Source: Competibacter_A sp037045685 (lineage in GTDB: Bacteria; Pseudomonadota; Gammaproteobacteria; Competibacterales; Competibacteraceae). From it: a DNA stretch of 64,000 nucleotides. The DNA lies in the NCBI GenBank assembly GCA_037045685.1, contig JBAOII010000028.1, positions 1 to 64,000 of the forward strand, in the 5' to 3' direction. A program made the position numbers and the translations under genes. Positions 9,306 to 18,110 of this stretch are shown piece by piece; position 1 is the first letter of the stretch, and each line of letters starts with the position of its first letter. The notes beneath the pieces are model-generated. The model was not told where the DNA came from, made no database searches, and saw nothing but the letters and a program-made list of their open reading frames with translations.

Positions 9306-9942
9306 ATGAAATATCGCATGGTGGGTTGTTCCGCCGGAGCGCTCGCCGCCGCTTTCCTGCTGGCACAAACCGTCCACGCCCAAGACCCGGCGCCGGGTCT
9401 GCAAGATTCTGGTCGGGGCGCGCGGCAGCAGCGGTGAACAGGTTCTCCAAGATCGCGGCTACAAGTTCGTCAAGGGAGAAAAGTCCGGCGCCGGCAGCTA
9501 TACCTACTGGCGCCAGACGCGCACCGGGCAATGCATCGTCGTCCGCACCGCCGAGGGTCGCTACCAGTCCCTCGTCACGGCGCTGAAGATCTCTTGCCAA
9601 GACGGCGCGGCGGAAAGCGCGCCCGCGCCGGGACCCGGCCGCTTCGCCACGGTGTGCGGCGTCACGGCCGACGGCAAGCCCTATCGCTACAAGTGCACGG
9701 TGGAAGGCGCCCCGCCGGGAGGGCCGGGCAAGACCGTGGTCCGGTATCCCGACCAGACCATCACCCTGAACTGGCGCGGTCCCAGACGGGGCAGCGTCAC
9801 CTTCGAAGGCATGAAACCCCAGCAGGCGAGATTCAGCACCGCCGAAGGCACCACCCAGTTCATCTTCGAGGGCAAAACCTATCTCTACGTCTCTGACCGG
9901 GGCGCGGCGGCGATGGAAGTGAAGCACTTCAAAAATCAGTGA
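9306..9942 (+). CDS. Exported two-module protein, copy A, frameshifted
   Basis: Paralogue of the intact gene at 22465. ATG 9306 starts a signal peptide (AGALAAAFLLAQTVHAQ). An extra T at 9407-9408 (GATTCTGG against GATCTGG in copy B) shifts the frame and gives an early TGA near 9433. Past that point the protein reads normally: module 1 (SSGEQVLQDRGYKFV ... RTGQCIVVRTAEGRY) and module 2 (GRFATVCGVTADGKPYRYKC ... FEGKTYLYVSDRGA), ending at 9942. The last roughly 210 bp of module 2 are almost identical between copies while the first part has drifted, which suggests gene conversion. Function unknown; exported, with conserved cysteines. Confidence 0.6.
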
Positions 9943-10028
9943 GGCGCGCTGGTTCCATAAGTGCGCGATGATCGGGATAAAGCCCCCGATCCGATTTCCG
10001 GCATTCAAGACACCAAGAGGGTTTTATC

Positions 10029-10280
10029 GTGGACGTACAAAGTCTGATCATTTTCCTGGCTATCGGCGCCGTCGCCGGCTGGCTCGCCGGCCTGATCATG
10101 AAAGGGGGCGGCTTCGGCCTGCTCGGCAACATCGTCGTCGGCATCATCGGCGCCGTTCTCGGCGGGTTTCTGTTCGGCGTGCTGGGCCTCGCCGCCGGCG
10201 GCTTGATCGGCTCGATCGTGACCGCCACGGTCGGCGCTGTGGTGCTGCTGTTCCTGATCGGCCTGATCAAGAAGGCTTAG
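10029..10280 (+). CDS. GlsB/YeaQ/YmgE family small membrane protein (copy A)
   Basis: 83 residues starting at GTG 10029. Three hydrophobic segments rich in glycine: IIFLAIGAVAGWLAGLIM, GNIVVGIIGAVLGGFLFGV and the VLLFLIGLIKKA end. This is the transglycosylase-associated protein family (PF04226), stress-induced inner-membrane proteins of unknown mechanism. It ends the duplicated block: the copy at 23224 occupies the same place relative to the two-module protein. This copy is intact; the other has lost one G in a G-run. Confidence 0.88.
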   Translation: MDVQSLIIFLAIGAVAGWLAGLIMKGGGFGLLGNIVVGIIGAVLGGFLFGVLGLAAGGLIGSIVTATVGAVVLLFLIGLIKKA

Positions 10281-10314
10281 GCGACGCTTCAAACCATTCG
10301 GGAGATTCGAACCC

Positions 10315-10671
10315 ATGATCCATTTATTCCGAGCCGGCGCTGTCGTGCTGGCGTCCACGCTTGTCCTCGGTTGCACCACGACCGACCCCTACACCGGGGA
10401 GTCCCGCTACGACCCCGATGCCACGGCGGCGCTGGTCGGGGGTTTGGCTATTGCGGGCGCAGTCGCCTACGCGGCATCTTCAGACAACGATGAGGATCGT
10501 CATGAACATCATCGTTATCACCGGGACTATCAGCGTACCGATTATCGCGGCGGCGGGACCTATTATTCGAACCACAACGCGACGTGCTACGACCATCAGC
10601 GGGCCTGCTACAGCCGCCAAGGCTATTCGGAGCAGTCCACGCGACGCCGATACGGCGAGCGGTATTGGTAG
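10315..10671 (+). CDS. Hypothetical lipoprotein, His/Tyr/Arg-rich
   Basis: 118 residues. The lipoprotein signal ends at LVLGC (Cys about 20), followed by TTTDPYTGESRYDPDA, a glycine/alanine membrane-like stretch (LVGGLAIAGAVAYAAS), and then a His-, Tyr- and Arg-rich tail with two cysteines (NATCYDHQRACYSR). GGAGA stands upstream of ATG 10315. The hydrophobic patch resembles glycine-zipper lipoproteins. It lies 34 nt after the YeaQ-like gene on the same strand. Function unknown. Confidence 0.7.
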   Translation: MIHLFRAGAVVLASTLVLGCTTTDPYTGESRYDPDATAALVGGLAIAGAVAYAASSDNDEDRHEHHRYHRDYQRTDYRGGGTYYSNHNATCYDHQRACYSRQGYSEQSTRRRYGERYW

Positions 10672-10725
10672 GCGGACGCGGTCGCGATCCGCGCCAACCC
10701 ACGACAGATCGAGAGGAATCCCACC

Positions 10726-11172
10726 ATGAGAACATCCGTTATCGGTCGGACGAGCGCATTTTTGCTCCTGGCGCTGTCGGTCCCATCCTCCGTCGCTTTC
10801 GCGCAGGGTGGAAATACCGTCAGGGAACAACTGGAACCCGCCTGGCTCCAGGCGAGCCGGCTGTTGGACGGCGCGCTCAACCCCAAGCAACAAAGCGAGC
10901 TCAACACCTTGGCCTACAGCGCCGCCGTCGCCAACCTGTGCAAAGGATTCGCGCTGAACCGGGAGCGGTTCAAGAAAGGCTTCGGCTACTTGAATCACGA
11001 GGATTCGGCCACCATGAAGCCGGAGGAAACCGCCTATTTCGAGCGCCACCTGCTGTTTAACTACGGGGTGGCGGTGGGTTTGTTTCTGGCTGAAGGCGCG
11101 GCGGACCGAGCCGGTTTCTGCAAGGTGGCCGCCACCCATCGGGGCGAGGCCGCGTATCACTACTGGCAGTGA
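10726..11172 (+). CDS. Hypothetical exported protein, 148 aa
   Basis: ATG 10726 with GAGAGGAAT upstream. The signal peptide is TSAFLLLALSVPSSVAFAQ, with cleavage after AFA. The mature part is mainly helical, with two cysteines (ANLCKGFAL and RAGFCKVAA) that could form a disulfide. No family recognised. It is part of the unidirectional run of exported-protein genes. Confidence 0.7.
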   Translation: MRTSVIGRTSAFLLLALSVPSSVAFAQGGNTVREQLEPAWLQASRLLDGALNPKQQSELNTLAYSAAVANLCKGFALNRERFKKGFGYLNHEDSATMKPEETAYFERHLLFNYGVAVGLFLAEGAADRAGFCKVAATHRGEAAYHYWQ

Positions 11173-11332
11173 AGGCCCCGATGGAGCCGACGAAGGCGCA
11201 CGGGAACGCGATCCGAGTCCGCTCCTCGCCGGACATCACCAAAAAACCTGTGGCGGTCTTTCCTCCAACGATACGGCATCGCCGCGATTGCGGCGATGCC
11301 GTGGCGCCCGAACGCGGTTTGGAAAACGAGAA

Positions 11333-12467
11333 ATGGCATCCATGCTGAACCTCAAGAAAATTCTGTATTCGGCGCCGTCGCTCGCGGCGCTGGCTTCGTG
11401 CCTGATCCTGACGACCGGTTGCGCCACGTCACTCGGCGCCGGAGAAGTCGCGGCGGGCGGAACAGGCGCCGCACACCGCGCCGATAGCGCGCCATTCCAC
11501 CGGACACCCGGCGGCGACCGCCCCGGCCGCCACGGTCCCCGACGTCCGCGACGCCGCGACCCTGAAACCCGGCGAGTTCACCTGGCATCCCGAGCGCGCG
11601 CCGAGCGGACCGGTCGTGATCATCGTCAGCGTCCCCGAACAGCGCGCCTACGTGTACCGCAACGGCGTCCGCATCGGCGCGTCCACGGTGAGCACCGGCA
11701 AGCCGGGCCACGAGACCCCGACCGGGGTGTTCAGCGTGCTGGAGAAAGACCAGAAGCACGTCTCCAGCACCTATCAGGGCGCGGCCATGCCCTACATGGA
11801 GCGGCTGACTTGGGACGGCATCGCCCTGCACGCCGGCAAGCTCCCCGGCTATCCCGCCTCGCACGGCTGCGTGCGGCTGCCGCTGGAATTCTCCCGGAAG
11901 CTCTACGATGTCACCCATTCCGGCACCCACGTCGTCATCGCCGACGCGCATTCGGCCCCGGCGGAAATCGTCCATCCGGGCATCGCCGCTCCGGTCGATC
12001 CCGGCGCCAGCGGTAAGGCGCCGCCCCCGACGCCGCGCGGGGAACGCTTCGTCTGGGAGCCGCACAAGGCGCCGCAAGGCCCGGTCAGCGTCCTGGTCAG
12101 CGGACCCGACCGCCGGATGTACGTCTACCGCAACGGCGTCCTCATCGGCGAAGCCGAGGTGCGGATCAGCGATCCCCGGCAGCCGCTCGGGGCCGGCGTG
12201 TTCGTCGCGCTGGACGGCTTCATCCAAGCGCCCAGCCCCTTGGCGCCCGACCGGCCCCAGCGGCGCTGGATGGCGGTGGGCCTGCCGTCGCGCGGCGGCC
12301 AGTTGCCGGCGCGGCTCGACCTCGGCGAGCGGGTGCATCCGCCGGCGCCATTCGCCCGGCTGGTGTACGAGCTGCTGCAACCCGGCGCCTCGCTGGTCGT
12401 CACCGACCGGCCGGCCGAACCCGAAACCCGGACCCAGCCCGGTTTTCGGATCATGGCGGAGTCCTGA
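11333..12467 (+). CDS. L,D-transpeptidase (YkuD) lipoprotein with a second, degenerate repeat; one frameshift
   Basis: ATG 11333 (alternative 11342) starts a lipoprotein signal ending LTTGC. The frame must shift +1 between about 11430 and 11500 to join a proline/alanine-rich linker and the YkuD domain. The catalytic region is HAGKLPGYPASHGCVRLP, with the His and Cys that form the acyl-enzyme, so the active site is intact. L,D-transpeptidases cross-link peptidoglycan or attach lipoproteins to it. A second unit (FVWEPHKAPQGP ... MYVYRNGVLIGEAEV) repeats the start of the first (FTWHPERAPSGP ... AYVYRNGVRIGASTV) but lacks the SHGC motif. Periplasmic or outer-membrane location is inferred from the lipobox. 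Confidence 0.82.
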
Positions 12468-12574
12468 ACGCCACCGCCGCCATAGAAACGTCGCCGGCCA
12501 GATCCAATACAAGCTGGCCGCCGGCGAGGCCAGTCGCAGTGCTCATCCAACCCAACCGTAAGAGATCAAGACCC

Positions 12575-12997
12575 GTGAAGACGCCATCGCTCGTCATCGC
12601 CTGTGTCACCCTGCTGGCAACAACCTCGGCCCATGCCATCGACGCCGAATACCGGCGTCTGCTCGAACGCTCGGGCTGCACGCAAGTGACCGAAACGCAG
12701 GGCTGCGACATCCACAAGACCAAGAAGGAAAACGCCAAGGCCGGTTTTGGTTCGGCCGCCCCGGCGCATTCCAGCGCCGCCAGCGGAACCCAGGTCGCCG
12801 AGAAGGCGTGCCTGGCGAAGGTCGCCAAGACCGTGGGCAAGCCGAGCAAAACGCTCAAGGTGACCGAGGTCCTGACCGGCCAGGCCGGCATCGGGGTCAC
12901 CATCAAGGTGCCTGGCGCGACCGCCCCCTGGTTCTGCCTGAGCGACGCCAAGGGGCATGTGGACAACGTTTCCTTCACCGGCAAGGACGGCGACTGA
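12575..12997 (+). CDS. Hypothetical exported Cys protein, 140 aa
   Basis: The start GTG 12575 was chosen because it gives a clean signal peptide (KTPSLVIACVTLLATTSAHA) and has AAGAGA upstream; the longer frame from 12539 would bury it. The mature protein has Cys pairs in SGCTQVTETQGCD, and a C-terminal domain (KACLAKVAKTVGKPSKTLKV ... APWFCLSDAKGHVDNVSF) of the common 'AC..KV ... W.C..D..G.V' exported type. The C terminus of the protein at 17095 (GACLYKIGVDAYTD ... KVACTVSDDGKISDWV) shows the same spacing and may be a divergent relative. Function unknown. Confidence 0.72.
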   Translation: MKTPSLVIACVTLLATTSAHAIDAEYRRLLERSGCTQVTETQGCDIHKTKKENAKAGFGSAAPAHSSAASGTQVAEKACLAKVAKTVGKPSKTLKVTEVLTGQAGIGVTIKVPGATAPWFCLSDAKGHVDNVSFTGKDGD

Positions 12998-13135
12998 GCG
13001 CCGTCGCCCTGTCGAGGCATCCGGCCAGCCCCGCGCGCGGCGGGTGGCGCCACCCGACCACGACGACCGGCGCCACGCGCGAGGTACGAACAGGGTCGAG
13101 ACCGACGAACTGCAATGCGAGGAGCAATCGCATCG

Positions 13136-14278
13136 ATGATGGCCACCGAATCCAACATTCGCCGCTGGGCGGCGCGTCTCACCGGCGCCTTCTGGCTCGC
13201 GCTGATCCTGTTCGCATTGGCCGGCCTGCTGGTCGTGCGCGACCTGCCGGTCTGGATGATCGCCGGGGTGATCGCGGCCGGCGTCGCGCTCGGCGCTCTG
13301 ATCTTCCTGCCGCGCTGGCTGGTCAAGCGCCGCGACCCGGCTTACTCGTCGCGCCGGTCTTTCGCGGTCTTCGCGCTGGCCGGCGTGCTCGCGGCGACGG
13401 GACTCGCCTCGCTGCCCATCTATTACTTGGCCTTCTGGGTCCAGACCGGGCCGACCGCCGTGCCGCTGGTCACGTTCTCCAACGGCCAGAAGACCGTGGT
13501 GTTCCAGGGCATGCAACATGTGGCGTCGGAGGATTTCTACAAGTCGGTCGTGTTCGACCTCGAAAAGGCGCTCGCGGACGGCTACACGCTGTTCTACGAA
13601 GGGGTGGAGCCGGTGCCGGAACGCCCCGATCTGACCGAGTGGTTCAACCAGACTCTGCGCGGCAGCGACCAGGATCTCAGCGCCGACTACAAGAAAATGG
13701 CCAACGGCTGCGGCCTGCAGTTCCAGCTCGACTACATGCAGTCGCTGAAGGCGGATATGGCGATCCATCCGGCGCGGCATGTGACGGCCGACGTGAACTA
13801 CCTGCAGATGAAGACGGAGTACGACCGGCTCCTGCGCGAGGACCCGGCCTTCGCCGCCGCGATGTCCGCCCGGCAGGCCCAGGCAAAGAAAGCCGGCGGC
13901 GGGGACGAGTTCGCGCCCCTGATCGAGGCCATGGCCGGGACCACGCCGGGCCAGAAGAAGCTGATCGGCATCGTCTGTCGCGGCGTGCTGGGCATGGCGA
14001 TCTCCGGAGCGCTCGGCGCGGAGAACAACCCGACGAACCGCATCATCGTCGACTTCCGCAACCGGGCGCTGGCCCGCTTCGTCGCCGAGTCGCCGGCCGA
14101 CCAGATCTACATCACCTACGGCGCGGCGCACTTCCCGGGTTTCTTCGCGGAGTTGCAGAAACTCGACCCGAAATTCGCCATCCGCTCGGTCAAGGGCGTG
14201 CGCCCGATGACGCTCCCGGACGAGGTCAACCTGGCGCCGGCGGCGGTGTCGGGGCCGACGGCGAGCGCCGCGCCTTGA
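13136..14278 (+). CDS. Membrane-anchored TraB/TIKI-like (GumN/ChaN-type) protein
   Basis: 380 residues from ATG 13136, chosen because GAGGAG lies 11 nt upstream; ATG 13115 is the alternative. Three hydrophobic helices (about 15-40, 45-65, 80-105) precede a domain with VVFQGMQHVASEDFY, a glutamate motif (LFYEGVEP) and YITYGAAHFPGFFAEL. Paired G-x-x-H motifs and catalytic-looking glutamates are typical of the TIKI/TraB/GumN superfamily, putative metal-dependent hydrolases, but the match is from motif memory only. Nothing in the neighbourhood identifies a substrate. It continues the run of envelope proteins. Confidence 0.6.
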   Translation: MMATESNIRRWAARLTGAFWLALILFALAGLLVVRDLPVWMIAGVIAAGVALGALIFLPRWLVKRRDPAYSSRRSFAVFALAGVLAATGLASLPIYYLAFWVQTGPTAVPLVTFSNGQKTVVFQGMQHVASEDFYKSVVFDLEKALADGYTLFYEGVEPVPERPDLTEWFNQTLRGSDQDLSADYKKMANGCGLQFQLDYMQSLKADMAIHPARHVTADVNYLQMKTEYDRLLREDPAFAAAMSARQAQAKKAGGGDEFAPLIEAMAGTTPGQKKLIGIVCRGVLGMAISGALGAENNPTNRIIVDFRNRALARFVAESPADQIYITYGAAHFPGFFAELQKLDPKFAIRSVKGVRPMTLPDEVNLAPAAVSGPTASAAP

Positions 14279-14381
14279 CGTCCGCCGATTTCAACCTGAC
14301 GGCCGGATGTTCAGGTCGCGGCTTTCTTGTCACGCGCACCGGCTTCGAGGCCACGACCGAGATCGAGCGGGTCGAAGAACC

Positions 14382-15224
14382 ATGAATCAACGCTGTAGAA
14401 GTCACGTACTGATCGCCGCCGCCGTCACCCTCGCGGGTTGCACATCGGCGATGCCCGGCGGCACGCCCGCCGACCGCACTGCGCACGTCGCCGCGCTCGA
14501 ACCCTACGGCACGCTCTTCACCGCGACGGTCGATGTCGCGGGAGCCCCCCGGCGGTTTCTCGTCGATACGGGTGGCGGCATGACGGTGTTCACTCCGGTT
14601 CTGGCGGGCGAGGCCGGCTGCGCGCTCGGCGGCCCGCTCACGGGTTTCCGCATGTCGGGTGAGCGCATCGACGCGCCACGATGCGAGGGCGCCACGGTGG
14701 GCGTCGGCGGTTGGGTGTCGCGGCCGCACACGGTCATGGTGATGGACATCAACAAGCTGCTGCCGCCGGACTGGCCACGCCTCGACGGCCTGATTTCCCT
14801 TTCGACCTTTGAAGGCCACGTCGTCACGATCGACCTTCCCGGTCGTCGCTTGGTGGTCGACGACAGCGTTCCACGGGATGCGCGAAGCGTGCGGACCCGT
14901 TTCGAGCGCTCGGTCACCGGCCTGTCGCTGGTCGCCTTCGTCGCGAGCCGTCACGACGCCACCGACGTCTGGCTTGAAGTCGATACGGGCAGCGAAAGCG
15001 CTGTCATCATCAACGAAGCGCTCGCCCCGCGCGTCGGCCTCGCGTCCGCCGTGACCGCCTCCGATGCACGGATCGACATCCGCCTCGACGCTGGCGCGTC
15101 GGTCCGGGCGCCGGTCGAGACGAGCCGGCTGATCTTCGATGGCAACCTCGGGCTGGGCGCCATGCGCTCATGGGTTCTCACGTTCGACCTCGCGGAAGAG
15201 CGCGTATGGATCCGCACGCCGTAG
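14382..15224 (+). CDS. Lipoprotein with two aspartyl-protease-like (clan AA) motifs
   Basis: 280 residues from ATG 14382. The lipoprotein signal ends TLAGC. Two retropepsin/pepsin-like motifs are visible, RFLVDTGGGMTVF (about residue 60) and WLEVDTGSESAVI (about 200), each with the hydrophobic-hydrophobic-D-T-G core. A single-chain two-Asp layout suggests a clan AA aspartic peptidase or a relative. LDGLISLSTFEGHVVTID matches the 'GLxG..L' flap region of PF13650-type proteins. Probably exported and anchored at the outer membrane. It may work with the other hydrolases in this island, which is inference. Confidence 0.72.
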   Translation: MNQRCRSHVLIAAAVTLAGCTSAMPGGTPADRTAHVAALEPYGTLFTATVDVAGAPRRFLVDTGGGMTVFTPVLAGEAGCALGGPLTGFRMSGERIDAPRCEGATVGVGGWVSRPHTVMVMDINKLLPPDWPRLDGLISLSTFEGHVVTIDLPGRRLVVDDSVPRDARSVRTRFERSVTGLSLVAFVASRHDATDVWLEVDTGSESAVIINEALAPRVGLASAVTASDARIDIRLDAGASVRAPVETSRLIFDGNLGLGAMRSWVLTFDLAEERVWIRTP

Positions 15225-15286
15225 GCAGCCACGCACGACGATCGAGTGAGAGCAATGCCATTTCGCGATAGGTTTTACGCAAAACC

Positions 15287-15325
15287 GTAGGGCGGGTTGG
15301 GGCGTTAGCCTGTAACCCGCCCTAC
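15287..15325 (+). repeat. Palindromic intergenic repeat (REP-like hairpin)
   Basis: A perfect 12-bp inverted repeat, GTAGGGCGGGTT / AACCCGCCCTAC, with a 15-nt loop, between the aspartyl-protease-like gene and the S10 peptidase gene. There is no T-run, so it is a dispersed REP-type element rather than a classic terminator. It may still stabilise the upstream mRNA end. Confidence 0.7.
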
Positions 15326-15374
15326 ACCTCGCTCGGCTAAAGTTCACCACGACCAATGAATGGAGGTTGCACAA

Positions 15375-16875
15375 ATGACACTTTTGATCGGACGGAGGGG
15401 GCTTCTGGTACTTGCCCTCGGGCTCGTCACCTGGTTCGCGGTTTCGATGACGGCTATGGCGGAGAAACTGCCGGACTACAATGCCGCAGCCGGGATGCTC
15501 AAGATCGGCAAGGACCCCGAACGCCCGGATGCCGAGATCTTTCACATCGCCTACACGCTCAAAGGTGCGGATCCCACCAAGCGACCGGTGACTTTCGCCT
15601 TCAACGGTGGCCCTGGTGCCGCCAGCATCTACCTCCACATCGCGGCCATCGGGCCGAAGGCGATCGTGACGGCCGGCGATGGCAGCTTTCCCGCAGTGCC
15701 CGGCGCGTCTGGAAGAAAACCCCGACAGTTGGATCAGCTTCACCGACCTCGTCTTCATCGACCCGGTGGGCACCGGCTACAGCAGGATGCTGCCCGGGCC
15801 CGACGGCAAGGCTGGCGACCCGAAGCCCTACTACGGCGTGGACAGCGACCTGAACGCCATCGCCGGCTTCATCCGGCAGTGGCTCACCGTGAACAAGCGC
15901 TGGGGCTCGCCCAAGGCGATCGCCGGCGAGAGCTATGGCGGGCTACGCGTCGTTGCGCTGTCGCGCATCCTGACCGAGCAATACGGCATCAACCTGAACC
16001 GCGCGGTGCTGATGTCGCCTGAGTGGAGAGTGCCATCGCTCGCCGAGCCGTTTCCATCCTACGACCTGCTGCACGCGGCCACCCTGCTGCCCACCCAGGC
16101 GGCGATCGCGGCTCACCACGGGATGAGCACGATCAAGAACGATCCTGCGGGCTACAAGACGGCCGAGGACTATGCCCTGACGGGTTACCTGACCGGGCTG
16201 GCGACGCTCGGCCGCATGAGCGCGCAGGAGCAGGCCGCTTTCTACGCCAAGGTCGGGGGGCTGATCGGGCTCGACCCGGCCCTCGTCGCCGTCAATCGCG
16301 GCCGGATTGGTGAAGCGCTCTTTTCCACCAACCTGCTCGCCGCGCAGGGCAAGATGCTTGACTTCTACGACGGCGCGCAGGCCAGCGACAACCCCACGCC
16401 CGAGAAGCGCGACGAGTTAGGCGTCCTCACCCGAACGGTCAATATCTTCCCCGGCGTGCTGCTATCGCCCTTCCTGGACTACGTGCAGAAAGACCTGGGC
16501 TATGTCACCGAGCGGCCCTACACCACGCTCAACCTGGAGGCGAACGCGCTGTGGGACCGCAAGTCGAGGCTGGTCGGCCCGGAGGACCTGGCGATCGCTC
16601 TCACGCAGAACACCGACCTGAAGGCGCTGGTACTGCATGGCTACCACGACATGGGCGCGAACTACTTCCTGTCGCGCTACCTGCTGGAGCAAACGGTCCG
16701 GTCGCCGGACGCGCGGAAGCGGCTGTCCTTCCACACCTACCCGGGCGGCCACATGTTCTATCTGCGCACGAAGAGCCGGGCCGAAATGACCGCAGACGTT
16801 CGCGACTTCTTCGAAGCGGCGCCCAGTGGTCATCGGGCCACCTCGGGGGCAGGCGAAGGGTCCGCCCGCCCCTGA
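15375..16875 (+). CDS. Exported serine carboxypeptidase (peptidase S10), one frameshift
   Basis: ATG 15375 has GGAGG 8 nt upstream and a signal peptide (LLVLALGLVTWFAVSMTAMA). The S10 hallmarks are complete: VTFAFNGGPGAAS oxyanion region, DLVFIDPVGTGYSR, nucleophile Ser in IAGESYGGLR, Asp in LVLHGYHDMG and His in YPGGHMFY. One extra base near 15699-15703 breaks the frame; deleting it gives 'PAVPARLEEN', which joins both halves. Total length is about 500 residues, as usual for bacterial S10 enzymes. These remove C-terminal residues from peptides at low pH, here presumably in the periplasm or outside. It stands in the same strand run as the tricorn-like protease. Confidence 0.88.
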
Positions 16876-16964
16876 TCCACAAGACGCCGACCCCACCTAA
16901 AACAACGCCCACACCCGTGACATGTTGCGCGTTTCGGAGACTGCGCGTTTATTCGGATACGAAT

Positions 16965-16989
16965 GCCCGAGGCAATATTGCGCTCGGGC
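16965..16989 (+). terminator. Hairpin after the S10 gene
   Basis: GCCCGAG / CTCGGGC arms with an 11-nt loop, 90 nt after the S10 stop and 105 nt before the copy B block. There is no strong T-run, so a terminator role is only possible. Confidence 0.35.
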
Positions 16990-17094
16990 GTTGAGCATCT
17001 TCGGCGCTGAAATCACCGGCTGGACCGCGATTTTCGGTCGCCGTTTCCGAGAAACTGTCCCACACCCATCCATATATTCAGAGGAAAAACTGGC

Positions 17095-17987
17095 ATGAAA
17101 AAGCGACTGAAGAGCTGTTTGAGCGTGGCGATCGCCGCTGTCCTGGCCTCGCCCTCGGCCTTCGCCTACAACCAGAGCGACGCCATCGAGGATTGTCAGA
17201 GCAAGATCTTCGACGATTCCCAGTATTCCAGGTTCTCCAGCCCTCACGACACGACCGCCCAGGAGACGGGCCGCAATTCCTACAAGGTGACCGGCCTGGT
17301 CAAGGACCGGGACAAAAAGGACCACCGCTTCAACTGCCGGATCGAGCACCGCGAGGTGGCGAGCTGGAACGTCAGCCCGGAAGCAGATTTCGGATTCCGA
17401 CAAAAAGACGGCCGCCGCGATCGGCGCCGGCGTCCTCGGCCTGGCCATCCTCGCCGCTGCGGTGAGCGGCGACAAGGATCACGATAACAAACAGAATTCC
17501 TACGCAAAGGGCGAGAACTCCCCGTTCGACGACATGGGCTACCTGAAGCAGGAATGCGCCAACGAAGTGCGTCGCCATCTGGATCGGGACCACGGTTCGG
17601 TCCGCGATCTGGAATTGACGTACCCGCATTTGAACGGCCGCACCCTGACCGGCAACGGCCGGGTGTCCTTCGAGCGCGGCGGCCGCCGCGAACTGTCGTT
17701 CACCTGCGATTTCGACCGCCGGGGCCGGGTTCAAGGACGGCCACTACAGCTATGCGGATGGCGGCGGCGATGACCGCTCCAGCACCTCGACCGGAGCGAC
17801 CGGCCCGTCGGAAGTGGCCAAGGGCGCCTGCCTGTACAAGATAGGCGTGGATGCGTATACCGACCAGGTGAGCGCGCTGAAGCCCGGTTACTGGGAAATC
17901 ATCATGAAGGCGAAGAGCGGCCACCGGAAGGTCGCCTGCACCGTCAGCGATGACGGCAAGATCAGCGACTGGGTTGAGATGAAGTGA
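17095..17987 (+). CDS. Exported two-domain Cys protein, copy B, with two frameshifts
   Basis: Near-identical to the gene at 7819 from the start codon to about 17775, including signal peptide, domain 1, glycine-zipper and domain 2. The sequence upstream of the start differs, so the duplication begins at the start codon. It carries the same extra T (17388-17390) as copy A and a second extra G at 17735-17736 (TCAAGGACGG against TCAAGACGG). After both corrections the C terminus differs completely from copy A: it has GACLYKIGVDAYTDQVSALKP ... RKVACTVSDDGKISDWVEMK instead of the DLVG-type module. The two copies therefore share a body and have swapped tails. Function unknown; exported. Confidence 0.6.
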
Positions 17988-18110
17988 GGACGCATTGCAT
18001 CCGAGTTCCGCGTCCATAGGGATGCGGTGCGAGGATGTTGCGTGGCTTCTAAGCAGCGGGGGCGCTTCCGCGACGGTCCGCCCCCATCGTCATCCCCACC
18101 GGAGAGCCTT

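Noticed and set aside
10305..10318. GATTCGAACCC as a tRNA T-loop
   Set aside because: Isolated phrase next to a ribosome-binding site and start codon; no acceptor or anticodon stem around it.
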